From an uncultured Draconibacterium sp. (lineage in GTDB: Bacteria; Bacteroidota; Bacteroidia; Bacteroidales; Prolixibacteraceae), in assembly GCF_913060805.1 (NCBI RefSeq), contig NZ_CAJXTC010000019.1, positions 41,603 to 105,602 of the forward strand: a stretch of 64,000 nucleotides of DNA, written 5' to 3'. Below, in pieces: positions 52,204 to 62,903 of this stretch. A program made the position numbers and the translations under genes. The notes below the pieces were generated by a model. It saw nothing but the letters and a program-made list of their open reading frames with translations, was not told the DNA's origin and did not search any database. Positions within the stretch are counted from its first letter, which is position 1. Each line of letters starts with the position of its first letter.

Positions 52204-52956
52204 TTACCTTCTTTTTGCTATTACCTGATCTTTGTATTTTAAACTGATCGTTTTGTATTTATTCCAATTATTTTTTGCCATAATCTGCTTGTAAAAAGCT
52301 TTCATATTCCGCAATTTCTCCGGGTAGTTCTCCAGCGTTCCAAACTCAATGGTATGGTCGCCAACCAGCGGAATCAACAGCACATCGCCATCCTTTTGCA
52401 CATGAATCTGCTCAATTTGTGCATTCCAGAATTCATCGTTTTCTATCGTTAAAACACATGGCAAAAGTGCTTCTTTTGCATATTCTTCACTAATGTCACC
52501 GGTAGCCACCAACACGTTAGCGGCATAATTTGTCGACACCGGAATTTTACCACCAAACTCATCGAGGTAGTAATTTCCTTTATCAGAAAAAACGCGAACC
52601 ACCGGCTTACGATGTTTCAGATCGATGGCCAAAACTCCTTTAAAAGTTGCGCTGTCGGTGCGGGTAACAACTTTATAAACCTCAGCATTCAAAATCGCTT
52701 CGTGCTTTTCAACCGCCTGCTCGATCTGCACCGTGTTTATGCTGTCAAAATCCTTCCCGATTATATTTTTATCGATCGATTTCACCAGGTTCACCAACTC
52801 CGCCCGATCAACTTTTATTACCTCATCCGGATCGTAATTGAATTCGATATCGTTGCAAGTGGCATGATTGTACTTCAACGAAGTAAACGCCAGCGTTACC
52901 AGCAGAAACACCAGCAACACCAACAAACCGCCTATTTTTGCAAACTTCTTTATCAT
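52204..52956 (-). CDS. ftsQ: FtsQ/DivIB-like cell division protein
   Basis: A 250-residue protein with a short cytoplasmic start, one membrane helix (about residues 8-28, IGGLLVLLVFLLVTLAFTSL) and a periplasmic part with a POTRA-like region and a beta domain (AVEKHEAILNAEVYK, LAIDLKHRKPVVRVF). It is divergent from enterobacterial FtsQ, as usual in Bacteroidota, and identified mainly by position between murC and ftsA. It bridges early and late division proteins. Confidence 0.85.
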   Translation of the reverse strand: MIKKFAKIGGLLVLLVFLLVTLAFTSLKYNHATCNDIEFNYDPDEVIKVDRAELVNLVKSIDKNIIGKDFDSINTVQIEQAVEKHEAILNAEVYKVVTRTDSATFKGVLAIDLKHRKPVVRVFSDKGNYYLDEFGGKIPVSTNYAANVLVATGDISEEYAKEALLPCVLTIENDEFWNAQIEQIHVQKDGDVLLIPLVGDHTIEFGTLENYPEKLRNMKAFYKQIMAKNNWNKYKTISLKYKDQVIAKRR

Positions 52957-54341
52957 TTTTCTTTACTTTCCAACAGTTCAATTATACTTTCCACCATCCG
53001 GTCGATATCGCCGGCCCCCATTGTTACCACAATTTCGTTCGGATCTGATTTTAGTATTTTTAATACCTCATCGCGCTCAGCCAGCATCCGGTTCTCCAGC
53101 TTCATTTCTTTGTAAATGATTGCCGATGAAACGCCGGGAATTGGTTCTTCGCGTGCCGGGTAAAGCGGTATAAGAATAGCTTTATCCAACAAATCCAGAC
53201 TTTGTGCGAACTCAGCAGCAAAATCCTTTGTGCGCGAAAACAAGTGAGGCTGAAAAATTCCGGTCACATTTTTATCAGGAAACAAAGCTTTAACCGAAGT
53301 TATAAACGCCTCCAATTCCGCGGGGTGATGTGCATAATCGTCGATATAAATCCTTTTCTCCGAACGGTAACGAATATCAAAACGACGGGCAACACCTTCG
53401 TAATCTTCAATTCCGGCTTTTATCGCATTTGCCGATGCTCCGGCCAACCAGGCCAAAGCACTGGCACCAACCGTATTTTCAACGTTTACCAGCCCCGGAT
53501 AATTCATTTTGCAGTTGGCAATTATTCCTCCGGGTGTTTTTAAATCGAACGAATAAAAACCCGTTACTGCATTCAATTGCAAATTCAGCGCAGCAAAATC
53601 GGTTTTACCCTTTAATGAATAGGAATAAACTTTTGCTTCGGTTTTCGACGTATCCAATTCCACTCCTTCTTTTAGCACCAAACTTCCGTCGGGATGGATC
53701 TGCGAAATAAATTTCTCGAACGACTCTACGATCTTTTCCTTTTCGCCATAAATATCCAAATGGTCGGCATCAACCGAAGTAACCAATGCCAACTGCGGTT
53801 TTAGGTGTAAAAACGAACGATCAAACTCGTCGGCTTCAGCAACAATCCATGGCGAATCGTTTTCCGGAAGCACCAAATTGCTTCTGAAGTTCTTTGAAAT
53901 ACCGCCCAAAAATGCGCCGCATCCTTGTTCAGTTTTACTCAGAATATTGGTAACGATAGTACTTGTCGTTGTTTTTCCGTGTGTGCCGGAAACACCAATT
54001 CCTTTGCGTTCGTTGCAAATCATTCCAAGCACTTTTGCCCTTTTAAACAAACCGATAGGCTGGCTTTTAAACCAGTTCAGTTCTTTATGCTCGTCGGGCA
54101 AAGCCGGTGTATACACTGCTATGGTTTCTGCAGGATTCCATTTCGATGGAATATTTCTGATATCATCATCAAAATGCACATCAATCCCCTCTTTCTGCAG
54201 CGCGTCGGTCAGTGCCGTTTCAGTGCGATCGTATCCTGCCACATTGCGCCCCGAGTATTTAAAATACCGGGCCAGCGCACTCATCCCTATTCCTCCGATC
54301 CCAAGGAAATATACATTCTTTATTTTCTGAATGTTGTCCAT
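52953..54341 (-). CDS. murC: UDP-N-acetylmuramate--L-alanine ligase
   Basis: A 462-residue Mur ligase that adds L-Ala to UDP-MurNAc in peptidoglycan synthesis. The N-terminal UDP-binding FLGIGGIGMSALARYF, the P-loop GVSGTHGKTTTSTI and the C-terminal YIDDYAHHPAELEAF (MurC signature) are visible. It overlaps ftsQ by four bases. Confidence 0.96.
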   Translation of the reverse strand: MDNIQKIKNVYFLGIGGIGMSALARYFKYSGRNVAGYDRTETALTDALQKEGIDVHFDDDIRNIPSKWNPAETIAVYTPALPDEHKELNWFKSQPIGLFKRAKVLGMICNERKGIGVSGTHGKTTTSTIVTNILSKTEQGCGAFLGGISKNFRSNLVLPENDSPWIVAEADEFDRSFLHLKPQLALVTSVDADHLDIYGEKEKIVESFEKFISQIHPDGSLVLKEGVELDTSKTEAKVYSYSLKGKTDFAALNLQLNAVTGFYSFDLKTPGGIIANCKMNYPGLVNVENTVGASALAWLAGASANAIKAGIEDYEGVARRFDIRYRSEKRIYIDDYAHHPAELEAFITSVKALFPDKNVTGIFQPHLFSRTKDFAAEFAQSLDLLDKAILIPLYPAREEPIPGVSSAIIYKEMKLENRMLAERDEVLKILKSDPNEIVVTMGAGDIDRMVESIIELLESKEK

Positions 54342-54342
54342 T

Positions 54343-55449
54343 CTATTGTCTCACTAATTTTTCTACTTCATCAACTATTTGCTTGGTAGCCTCAGGTTTC
54401 GCCAGCTCTTTACTTTTTGCTGCCAAAGCACTGCAACGCGCTTCGTCTTTCACCACCTCAAATGCCAACGGAAATAATTTCTCATTAATCTCATCATCGC
54501 GCACCATTAAAGCAGCATCCTGCTCTACCAAAGCCATCGCGTTTTTTGTTTGATGGTCTTCCGAAACATTTGGCGACGGCACCAACACCGACGCTTTTCC
54601 AACCAAACACAACTCCGAAATTGTTCCTGCTCCTGCTCTTGAAATCACCAAATCGGCAACTTCGTAAGCCAGATCCATTCGAGTTATAAACTTGTGAATC
54701 TGCAGATTTTTCGGTTTTGTTTCTTTCAGGTCTTCCTGAATTTTATCGTAATAATAAGCACCGGTCTGCCAGATCACCTGAACACCCGAAGCAGCTATTT
54801 CCTTTATATTTTTAAGCACAGCCTGGTTTACTGAACGTGCACCAAGACTGCCACCAACAATCAATACAACTTTATCTGATTCGCTTACTTTGAAAAACTC
54901 AAAAGCTTCTTTTCTATTTTGTTTTTCGGTCAAATTTTCTCGCACCGGATTTCCTGTAAAAATCAGTTTTTCGGCTGGGAAAAAACGCTCCATTTTGTCG
55001 TAAGCCACACAAATTGAATTCACCTTTTTACTTAAGAGTTTATTGGTAATTCCGGCATATGAGTTTTGCTCCTGAATTAAACAAGGAACCTTAGCTTTTG
55101 CAGCTGCACGCAACAACGGGCCGCTGGCATAACCGCCAACTCCAATCGCTACTTCAGGATTAAAATCGGCCACAATCTTTTTTGCCAGCTTCGAACTCTG
55201 GCGCAGCTTTTTAAAGAACGTAATCATTTTCATGCTGGGTTTCCGTGGAAATCCCATCACGGGCAAGCCAATAATTTTATATCCGGCGGCTGGCACTTTC
55301 TCCATTTCCATCCGGTCTTCGGCACCAACAAACAAAATGTCAGCGTCAGGATTACGCTTTTTAATTTCGTTGGCAATGGCAAGCGCCGGGAAAATATGTC
55401 CTCCGGTACCACCTCCGCTTATTATGGCTCTATTTATCTTTTGTTTCAT
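54343..55449 (-). CDS. murG: Undecaprenyl-PP-MurNAc-pentapeptide GlcNAc transferase
   Basis: A GT28 glycosyltransferase of about 368 residues that converts lipid I to lipid II. The start is taken at MKQKINRA, seven codons downstream of the track start, because it gives the typical N-terminus ahead of IISGGGTGGHIFPALAIANEI and a 20-base overlap with ftsW. Later motifs include GGSLGARSVNQAV and VISRAGAGTISELCLVGK. Confidence 0.95.
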   Translation of the reverse strand: MKQKINRAIISGGGTGGHIFPALAIANEIKKRNPDADILFVGAEDRMEMEKVPAAGYKIIGLPVMGFPRKPSMKMITFFKKLRQSSKLAKKIVADFNPEVAIGVGGYASGPLLRAAAKAKVPCLIQEQNSYAGITNKLLSKKVNSICVAYDKMERFFPAEKLIFTGNPVRENLTEKQNRKEAFEFFKVSESDKVVLIVGGSLGARSVNQAVLKNIKEIAASGVQVIWQTGAYYYDKIQEDLKETKPKNLQIHKFITRMDLAYEVADLVISRAGAGTISELCLVGKASVLVPSPNVSEDHQTKNAMALVEQDAALMVRDDEINEKLFPLAFEVVKDEARCSALAAKSKELAKPEATKQIVDEVEKLVRQ

Positions 55450-56653
55450 TTTCAATTTCGTAATCTTCATCGGGAGCTTTAATCATAATCGGTTGCTCCT
55501 CAACTTCTTTATTCTGCTGATTTTGGTGACTCACACTCAGAATCAATCCAAAAGCCAGCGATGTAAATAACAGCGATGTCCCTCCCAAACTTATCCAGGG
55601 CAGCGGTTGTCCGGTTACCGGTAATGCTCCGCTTGAAACGCCGACATTAATCATGGCCTGAAAAACCAACACCAGTGTTAATCCAATTACCATAAACGCC
55701 GGAAACGTTCTGGTGGCCCGCCTGACAATCACCACGCCCCTGAAAAAGAAAATCAGGAAAAGCATGATTACCGCAATACCTCCCAACAAACCATATTCTT
55801 CAACGATTATGGCAAAAATAAAATCGTTATATGCCGCGGCCATGTAATTACTCACATCTGAATGGCCCGGGCCTTTTCCAAAAATTCCGCCGGAATAAAT
55901 GGCCAGTTTTGCATAGTCGGCCTGTGTAATTCCCTGCGATGCTTCAGGTGGCGGAGGATCAATAAAACGCTCGATCCTTCCTTTCATGGTATGCACGCGC
56001 CCTAAACTTTCGGGCAAATGATCGGCAGTAAAATAGATTGTAACCACCAACGCAATGCCGGCTCCTACAACCGAAAACAAATATTTCAATGGAATCCGGC
56101 CGCAAAACATCATGGTCATGATCGTTGCGAAAAGCAATGCCGAGGTTGAGAAATCGGATATAAAAATCAAACCGCAGACAATAGCTGTATAAAAAATTAT
56201 CTTCTTAAATGCTTCCCACAAATCGCCTTTTGTTTTTTGGCGTTTTCCTAAAATTTTAGCCGAGAATAAGACCAGTGAAATCTTGGCCATTTCGGCCGGT
56301 TGAAATGTTGCACCCCAGAAATTAAGCGTACGGCCGCTGGTAGAAACAAATGATGTTCCGCGCATCACAATGGAAAATAGTAAAAATCCGATGCTTGCCA
56401 GCAAAGCCCACCACGCCAGTTTTGAATACAATTTTATGGGCAGCACATTTACCATGAGCAAAATTACTCCTATCCCGGTACCCAAAAATACGACCTGGCG
56501 AAACAGGTATTTCAATGTATTTCCCTGAGCCACACGATAGGCCAATGCACCCGTTGAACTGTACACAATAAGTAGCGACAACACTGATAAAAGCATCAGC
56601 ACCATCCAAAGCACGCGGTCGCCCTTAAATAATTTCAGAATGGGATGTTGCAT
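55430..56653 (-). CDS. ftsW: SEDS peptidoglycan polymerase FtsW
   Basis: A 407-residue SEDS glycosyltransferase with about ten membrane segments. Family motifs are visible: FWGATFQPAEMAKISLVLF, KGPGHSDVSNYMAAAYNDFIFAIIVEEYGLLGG and GALPVTGQPLPWISLGGTSLL. It polymerises lipid II at the septum with the PBP encoded upstream (ftsI). It starts next to the stop of murD. Confidence 0.95.
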   Translation of the reverse strand: MQHPILKLFKGDRVLWMVLMLLSVLSLLIVYSSTGALAYRVAQGNTLKYLFRQVVFLGTGIGVILLMVNVLPIKLYSKLAWWALLASIGFLLFSIVMRGTSFVSTSGRTLNFWGATFQPAEMAKISLVLFSAKILGKRQKTKGDLWEAFKKIIFYTAIVCGLIFISDFSTSALLFATIMTMMFCGRIPLKYLFSVVGAGIALVVTIYFTADHLPESLGRVHTMKGRIERFIDPPPPEASQGITQADYAKLAIYSGGIFGKGPGHSDVSNYMAAAYNDFIFAIIVEEYGLLGGIAVIMLFLIFFFRGVVIVRRATRTFPAFMVIGLTLVLVFQAMINVGVSSGALPVTGQPLPWISLGGTSLLFTSLAFGLILSVSHQNQQNKEVEEQPIMIKAPDEDYEIENETKDK

Positions 56654-57990
56654 TACAAATTCCTTACTTCTTTTTTAAATTGATTTCCTCTGTCTTCGTA
56701 ATTCTCAAATAAATCGAAACTTGCACATGCAGGTGATAACAGCACTGTGTCGCCATTTCTGGCCAGGTAGTAAGCAGCTTTCACCGCTTCTTCCATGCTT
56801 GATGCATCTACAATATCGGCCACACAATCGCCAAAAGCTTCGTGCAACTTGGCATTGTTTTTACCCAGACAAACAATGGCTTTCACCTTGTTGGTTACAA
56901 GCCCCTGCAACATAGTGTAATCGTTGCCTTTGTCCACTCCGCCGGCAATCCAGATCACCGGTTTGTGTACACTTTCCAACGCATACCACGATGAATTAAC
57001 GTTCGTCGCTTTCGAGTCGTTGATAAACTCGATGCCATGAACTTTCAGAAAGCGCTCCAAACGGTGCTCAACACCCGTAAAATCCGAAAGGCTTTCTCTC
57101 AATTGTTCATCCCTGATTTTTAATACCATGCTTGCAATGCCTGCGGCCATGCTGTTGTAGGTATTGTGTTTCCCCTGTAGTGATAAATCCAGTATCGACA
57201 TGCTGAATTGATTTTGATTAAAGTTGATAATTATCCGATTGTCTCTCACACCTGCTCCAGGCCCGGCAGCCTCTCCCAACCCAAAAGGAAGTTGAACAGG
57301 TTTTATCTCTCTTTTTTGTATTTCTTTTTGAATCACTTCGTCGTCGGCACAATACACGAAGTAGTCATTTGCTGTTTGATTTTGAAGAATCCTGAATTTC
57401 GAATCCGTGTAGTTTTGCATGTCGTAGCCGTAACGATCGAGATGATCGGGTGTGATGTTCATCAACACAGCTACATCTGCTTTGAATTCATACATTCCAT
57501 CGAGCTGAAAACTGCTTAACTCAATAACATACACATCAAAATTTTCTTCGGCCACCTGCCATGCAAAGCTTTTTCCAACGTTTCCTGCCAGGCCAACATT
57601 CAATCCTGCTTTTTGCAGAATATGATAAGTGAGCAAAGTGGTAGTTGTTTTGCCGTTGCTTCCGGTAATACAAATGGTTTTAGCCGACGAAAAACGACCT
57701 CCAAATTCAATCTCCGAAATTACCGGTGTACCTTGTTCTTTTAGCTGCTTAACCAGCGGAGCCGTTTCCGGAATTCCCGGGCTTTTAACGACCAGTTCCG
57801 CGCCTAAAATTTTCTCTTCAGAATGATGGCCTTCTTCAAAATCTATCTTATAATTTGAAAGAACGTTTTTGTATTTCTCCTTGATTTTTCCAAGGTCGGA
57901 CACAAACACCTCGTATCCTTTTTTTTGTGCAAGAATGGCTGCTCCAACGCCGCTTTCGCCTCCTCCTAATATGGCTACCAATCTTTTCAC
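56653..57990 (-). CDS. murD: UDP-MurNAc-L-alanine--D-glutamate ligase
   Basis: A 445-residue Mur ligase adding D-Glu. The P-loop CITGSNGKTTTTLLTYHIL, the LNITPDHLDRY block and the C-terminal FINDSKATNVNSSWYALES and LLSPACASFDLFENYEDRG identify MurD rather than other Mur ligases. It starts one base after mraY stops. Confidence 0.96.
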   Translation of the reverse strand: MKRLVAILGGGESGVGAAILAQKKGYEVFVSDLGKIKEKYKNVLSNYKIDFEEGHHSEEKILGAELVVKSPGIPETAPLVKQLKEQGTPVISEIEFGGRFSSAKTICITGSNGKTTTTLLTYHILQKAGLNVGLAGNVGKSFAWQVAEENFDVYVIELSSFQLDGMYEFKADVAVLMNITPDHLDRYGYDMQNYTDSKFRILQNQTANDYFVYCADDEVIQKEIQKREIKPVQLPFGLGEAAGPGAGVRDNRIIINFNQNQFSMSILDLSLQGKHNTYNSMAAGIASMVLKIRDEQLRESLSDFTGVEHRLERFLKVHGIEFINDSKATNVNSSWYALESVHKPVIWIAGGVDKGNDYTMLQGLVTNKVKAIVCLGKNNAKLHEAFGDCVADIVDASSMEEAVKAAYYLARNGDTVLLSPACASFDLFENYEDRGNQFKKEVRNL

Positions 57991-57991
57991 G

Positions 57992-59242
57992 CTATCTCAT
58001 TTTTAATGTTGCAATTGTTATCACTGCCAGAATAATTCCGACAATCCAAAAGCGTGTTACAATCTTTGGTTCGGGGAAACCTTTTTTCTGAAAATGGTGG
58101 TGAATCGGGCTCATCAAAAATACTCTGCGCCCTTCTCCATATTTTTTCTTGGTGTATTTAAACCAGAACACCTGAATTACCACCGACAGGTTTTCGATTA
58201 GAAAAATTCCACACAAGAGCGGAATCAAAATTTCTTTGCGAATGATTACGGCGAACACAGCCAGGATTCCACCCAAAGCCAAACTTCCGGTGTCGCCCAT
58301 AAAAACCTGAGCAGGAAAAGAGTTGTACCACAAGAATCCCACAGTAGCACCAATGAAAGCGGCAATAAATACAGTCAATTCACCAATGTTCGGGATGTAC
58401 ATGATATTCAGGTAATCGGCATAAATTACGTTACCACTTACGTAGGCCAAAATTCCTAAGGTCGCCCCACTAATCGCCGACGTTCCGGTTGCCAGTCCGT
58501 CAATTCCATCGGTAAGGTTTGCGGCGTTTGAAACAGCTGTAATAATCAATATGATTGCGATGGCATAAATCAGCCATTTCAGCCAAGATGCAGCATCACC
58601 GGCAAAAGCTACCAGCCAGGCATAATCAAATTCGTTCTTTTTAATAAACGGGATGGTTGTTTTGGTCGATTTCACATCTTCCATCACAAACTGCTCGGTA
58701 CTTTCCCCGGTAGCCGGATCAGTAACTTGTTCAGTCAGAAAAGCTCCATTTTCATCACTTATATGCTCACGAACTTTTACATCTTCACTGATAAAAAGTG
58801 TGGCGGCAACAATTAACCCCAAACTCACCTGACCCAAAATCTTAAATTTACCGGCCAGTCCTTCTTTATTCTTTTTAAAAACCTTGATATAATCGTCGAT
58901 AAAACCGATCATTCCTAAAAAAGCAGTAGTGATCAGCATCAACAGGATGTAAATATTATCGAGGCGAGCGAACAGCAAAGTCGGAATGATAATGGCCATC
59001 AGGATGATAATTCCGCCCATTGTTGGCGTTCCCTGCTTTTGCATTTGACCTTCAAGTCCAAGGTCGCGCACTTCGTCGCCAATTTGCTTGCGCTGCAAAA
59101 CGCGGATCAGCTTTTTCCCAAAAATCGTGGTAATAAACAACGAAAGGATAATTGCTGCTGCCGAGCGAAATGTAATACCCGGAAGCATTCCAATTCCGGG
59201 AATATCGTATCCTGCTAAAAGTTCGTATAGCCAGTAAAACAT
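57992..59242 (-). CDS. mraY: Phospho-MurNAc-pentapeptide translocase
   Basis: A 416-residue membrane enzyme forming lipid I. MraY motifs are visible: [50 protein letters not shown], and [15 protein letters not shown]. It is longer than E. coli MraY by about 55 residues because of an inserted loop (about residues 163-215, [14 protein letters not shown]), a common Bacteroidota feature. Confidence 0.96.
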   Translation of the reverse strand: MFYWLYELLAGYDIPGIGMLPGITFRSAAAIILSLFITTIFGKKLIRVLQRKQIGDEVRDLGLEGQMQKQGTPTMGGIIILMAIIIPTLLFARLDNIYILLMLITTAFLGMIGFIDDYIKVFKKNKEGLAGKFKILGQVSLGLIVAATLFISEDVKVREHISDENGAFLTEQVTDPATGESTEQFVMEDVKSTKTTIPFIKKNEFDYAWLVAFAGDAASWLKWLIYAIAIILIITAVSNAANLTDGIDGLATGTSAISGATLGILAYVSGNVIYADYLNIMYIPNIGELTVFIAAFIGATVGFLWYNSFPAQVFMGDTGSLALGGILAVFAVIIRKEILIPLLCGIFLIENLSVVIQVFWFKYTKKKYGEGRRVFLMSPIHHHFQKKGFPEPKIVTRFWIVGIILAVITIATLKMR

Positions 59243-59251
59243 ATCTTGCTT

Positions 59252-60709
59252 TTAATTTTTTAGTCCAAAACAGTTCCTTACTTCTTCTCTGTCGTCAAAA
59301 TGATGTTTCACACCATTTACTTCCTGGTAGTCTTCGTGCCCTTTTCCTGCAATGAGAATAATATCGCCGGGCTGTGCCAACATCACCGCTGTTTTTATGG
59401 CATCGCGACGACTTACAATCGACACCACTTTATTTTTATATTGCGCTTCAACGCCGGCTTCCATGTCTTTTATAATTGCTTCAGGATCTTCACTACGCGG
59501 GTTATCCGAAGTGAGAATTACTTTGTCGCTGGCGGCCAAAGCTTCCTGAGCCATTTCCGGGCGTTTTGTTTTATCGCGGTCGCCACCTGCGCCAACCACA
59601 GTTATTACCTGCTCGTTTCTGGTTCTGATTTCAGCAATGGCAGCCAACACATTTTTTAATGCGTCGGGCGTGTGTGCATAATCAACAATGGCGTATTTGC
59701 CGTCTTCACTACGAATGGTTTCGAACCGGCCTTGCACTGATTGTAAATTGCTGATAATGGTTAAAACCTCGCCTTTATCCTGCTCCAACTCCACAGCCGT
59801 AGCATAAACCGCCAATAAGTTTGAAGCATTAAAAAGCCCAACAAAACGTGTCCATATTTCCTGGTCGTCCATACTCAGCAGCATTCCATCAAAATGGCTT
59901 TCAATCACTTTGCAGCGATAATCGGCCATAGTACGATTGGAGTAAGTCAGTTTTCGGGCTTTTGTATTTTGCAGCATTACCAAACCGTTTTTATCGTCGG
60001 CATTCACCAATGCAAAAGCATCTTTTGGCAAACCATCGAAAAAGGCTTTTTTGGCTTTAATGTATTCAGCAAAAGTTTTGTGATAATCGAGGTGATCGTG
60101 CGTGATATTGGTGAAGATTCCTCCCGCAAACCGAATGCCTGCAATACGTTGCTGATGAATAGCATGCGAACTCACTTCCATAAAACAATACTCGCAACCT
60201 GCTTCCGCCATTTCAGCCATTAACTGCTGAATTTTCAGCGCATCAGGTGTGGTATGCGAGGCAACCTCTTCTTTCTCGTTTATTTTGTATGAAATTGTGG
60301 AAAGCAGACCAACATTATAGCCCTGCATGCGGAAAAGTTTGTGCAACAAACTGGCAATACTGGTTTTACCGTTTGTTCCGGTAACGCCAACTACTTTCAT
60401 TTTTGATGATGGCACACCATAAAAAGCCGCGGCAATTTCACCTAATATTTTATTGGAATCTTCAACCTTTATATAAGTAACAGCAGGTTTTGTTTCTTTC
60501 GGAAGATCTTCACATACAATTGTAGTAGCACCTTTCTCTATTGCTGTATCAATAAAACGATGCCCGTCAACAGAAACACCTTTTTGCGCTACAAACAAAT
60601 TATCTGATGTGATTTTCCTTGAGTCGAATTGAATGCCGGCAACTTCCCTATCGGTTTCACCAATGCAATCAACAATCCCTATATGTTCCAATAACTCTGC
60701 TAGTTTCAT
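59252..60709 (-). CDS. murE: UDP-MurNAc-tripeptide synthetase
   Basis: A Mur ligase of about 485 residues. The start is taken at MKLAELLEHI, 17 codons downstream of the track start, because that is the normal MurE N-terminus. Motifs: VAGIQFDSRKI, VVGVTGTNGKTSIASLL, and DYAHTPDALKNVL. The DNPRSEDPE motif (TSDNPRSEDPEAI) marks a meso-diaminopimelate-adding enzyme rather than a lysine-adding one. Confidence 0.95.
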   Translation of the reverse strand: MKLAELLEHIGIVDCIGETDREVAGIQFDSRKITSDNLFVAQKGVSVDGHRFIDTAIEKGATTIVCEDLPKETKPAVTYIKVEDSNKILGEIAAAFYGVPSSKMKVVGVTGTNGKTSIASLLHKLFRMQGYNVGLLSTISYKINEKEEVASHTTPDALKIQQLMAEMAEAGCEYCFMEVSSHAIHQQRIAGIRFAGGIFTNITHDHLDYHKTFAEYIKAKKAFFDGLPKDAFALVNADDKNGLVMLQNTKARKLTYSNRTMADYRCKVIESHFDGMLLSMDDQEIWTRFVGLFNASNLLAVYATAVELEQDKGEVLTIISNLQSVQGRFETIRSEDGKYAIVDYAHTPDALKNVLAAIAEIRTRNEQVITVVGAGGDRDKTKRPEMAQEALAASDKVILTSDNPRSEDPEAIIKDMEAGVEAQYKNKVVSIVSRRDAIKTAVMLAQPGDIILIAGKGHEDYQEVNGVKHHFDDREEVRNCFGLKN

Positions 60710-60801
60710 CTCATCATAATTGTTAACTCTCAAAGGCATTCGATGTAACTCGCTTATCAAGTCCTTCTTGTAAATGATATTTAGTGCATGCTCGTTTCAT
60801 C

Positions 60802-62901
60802 TTAACTTAATGAGAGATATACCGTTTGTCCCGGGCGATATGAGCTACCGGGTTTCAACGATTGTTTTTTAACTTTTCCTATTCCGCTTAGTTTCACTTT
60901 TAATCCTGCATTTTCCAACAGGAAAATGGCGTTGCTGGCCCCCATACCAACTACATCGGGCACCGCATTTACCGGCACCACATTTTCTTCCAGTATAATT
61001 GTACTATCCTGAGTATTCAGCGAAACCATTCTTGAATCGGGCAATCCTCGTACATTTTTCAACTCCAGCTCTTCGGCCAAGCGAAGAATATCGTCGCGCT
61101 GCCCACTCTTTATCTGAGGAATATCTTCGCCTTCGCGTTTATCATCTTTTGGAGCGGCATTCGTAATCTGGCTGGCATATACTTTCTCCGAAATCTCTTT
61201 GAAAACAGGGCCTGCTACTGCTGCTCCATAAATCGAGTTTCGTGGTTTTTTAAAGGTCACTATCAGAGAATACATTGGATTGTCTGCAGGGAAATATCCC
61301 ACAAACGATGCGTAATAAGCTCCGTATTCGTAACCTTTGCCGTCCGAACGGGCAACACGGGCAGTACCGGTTTTTCCGGCCACTTTAAACTGATCTCCCT
61401 GAACACCGCGACCGGTTCCGTTTTGACAAACACCTTCCAACATTGCCTGCGCCTTTCCAATGGTTTCTTTCGACACGATCATAGGATTCAGCAATTCAGG
61501 TTTAAATGTTTTTACCAAAGCTCCGTTGTTGCGAATTTCTTTTACCAAACGCGGTTTTACCATGGCACCATCGTTGGCAACGGCGTTATAAAAGTTTAAA
61601 ATTTGCAATGGCGTGAGACGCAAATCGTAACCGTACGACATACGACCTAAAGTGGTAGTACCCCACCAATCGGCATTTCCGGGGTACTTTATATATGGTT
61701 GTCCTTCTCCGGCCAATTCCAATCCCAGAGGTTTCTGGATACCAAATCCATAAATCCGGTCAACGTAATCTTTTGGATTGTTGGTGTATTTCGACAAAAT
61801 CACTTTTGCTGTTCCGATATTCGACGACTGCTCCAGAATTTGTTTCACATTCACTTTTCCGCAAGCATGGTCGTCGGTAATATTTTCCTGTGCCCAGTAA
61901 CCGTTCCCGGTATCGAAAACATCGCTGGTATCTACAACGCCGTCTTCCAACGCCACCATCAACGAAACCAGTTTAAATGTAGAACCCGGCTCGTAACAAC
62001 CACGGTGACCCAGTGCGTAATTATCTTTTTCGTAGAATCCGTCTTTGGTTTTGCCGAGGTTGGCAATTGCTTTGATCTCGCCGGTTTTCACTTCCATTAA
62101 AACTGCAGTTGCCCATTCGGGATTCGATTTCAGCGCCTGTTTATACAACGCACTTTCGGTAATGTCCTGCATTTTAACGTCGATGGTGGTTATAATATCC
62201 ATCCCGTTTTGCGGCTCAATTTCGGTGCGGGTCACCCAGCGTCCCGACAGGTTTTGCTTGTAACTGATCCCGTTTTCGCCACGCAGGTACATTTCGTACG
62301 AGCGCTCTAAACCATTATAACCCACCGGAACCGGAGTTAAAGCATTGGCTTTATTTAAACTACCGATTGTTCGTTGAGCCAAAATTCCGAGAGGGTTGAG
62401 ACGTTTGTTTTCCTGTTCAATGATCAACCCACCACCAAATCGTCCACGACGTAAAATCGGGAAGTCCTTGAATTCTTGTAGTTGGTTGTAATCTATTTTT
62501 TCAGGAGTGAGCAGATAACCACGATTCCTGTTTTTATAAGCCGAACGCAATCGTCTTGCATATTCGCGTGATGAAGCATCTTTGTAGAAATCCGACAAAT
62601 ACCAGGCTAACGAATCCACCTCGTTGTCGAATACTTTTTTAACTCCTTCGGCTGCCAAATCAATGCGGATTTTGTAGCCCGGAACCGACGTAGCCAAAAC
62701 ACTACCATCGTCGGCACAAATCGTTCCCCGCACCGGCGGAATAATCACCGTATTGTTGCTCAGGTTTTTCTCGATTTTCTGCCAGCGTTCGTTTTTAATC
62801 TGCTGAACAGAAACAAGCCGAACTACAACATAAGCTCCGAACAACGTCAACACGAAGTATACAATTGCAATACGCGATAATATGGTTTTCCTGATCCCCA
62901 C
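60802..62901 (-). CDS. ftsI: Division transpeptidase FtsI/PBP3 with PASTA domain
   Basis: A 699-residue class B PBP that cross-links septal peptidoglycan. A membrane anchor lies at about residues 10-30. The transpeptidase motifs are EPGSTFKL (active Ser and Lys), EQSSNIG and VAGKTGTA. A C-terminal PASTA domain (VPDVVGMGASNAIFLLENAGLKVKLSG) follows, as in many Bacteroidota FtsI proteins. It lies between ftsL-like and murE genes. Confidence 0.95.
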   Translation of the reverse strand: MGIRKTILSRIAIVYFVLTLFGAYVVVRLVSVQQIKNERWQKIEKNLSNNTVIIPPVRGTICADDGSVLATSVPGYKIRIDLAAEGVKKVFDNEVDSLAWYLSDFYKDASSREYARRLRSAYKNRNRGYLLTPEKIDYNQLQEFKDFPILRRGRFGGGLIIEQENKRLNPLGILAQRTIGSLNKANALTPVPVGYNGLERSYEMYLRGENGISYKQNLSGRWVTRTEIEPQNGMDIITTIDVKMQDITESALYKQALKSNPEWATAVLMEVKTGEIKAIANLGKTKDGFYEKDNYALGHRGCYEPGSTFKLVSLMVALEDGVVDTSDVFDTGNGYWAQENITDDHACGKVNVKQILEQSSNIGTAKVILSKYTNNPKDYVDRIYGFGIQKPLGLELAGEGQPYIKYPGNADWWGTTTLGRMSYGYDLRLTPLQILNFYNAVANDGAMVKPRLVKEIRNNGALVKTFKPELLNPMIVSKETIGKAQAMLEGVCQNGTGRGVQGDQFKVAGKTGTARVARSDGKGYEYGAYYASFVGYFPADNPMYSLIVTFKKPRNSIYGAAVAGPVFKEISEKVYASQITNAAPKDDKREGEDIPQIKSGQRDDILRLAEELELKNVRGLPDSRMVSLNTQDSTIILEENVVPVNAVPDVVGMGASNAIFLLENAGLKVKLSGIGKVKKQSLKPGSSYRPGQTVYLSLS

Positions 62902-62903
62902 TT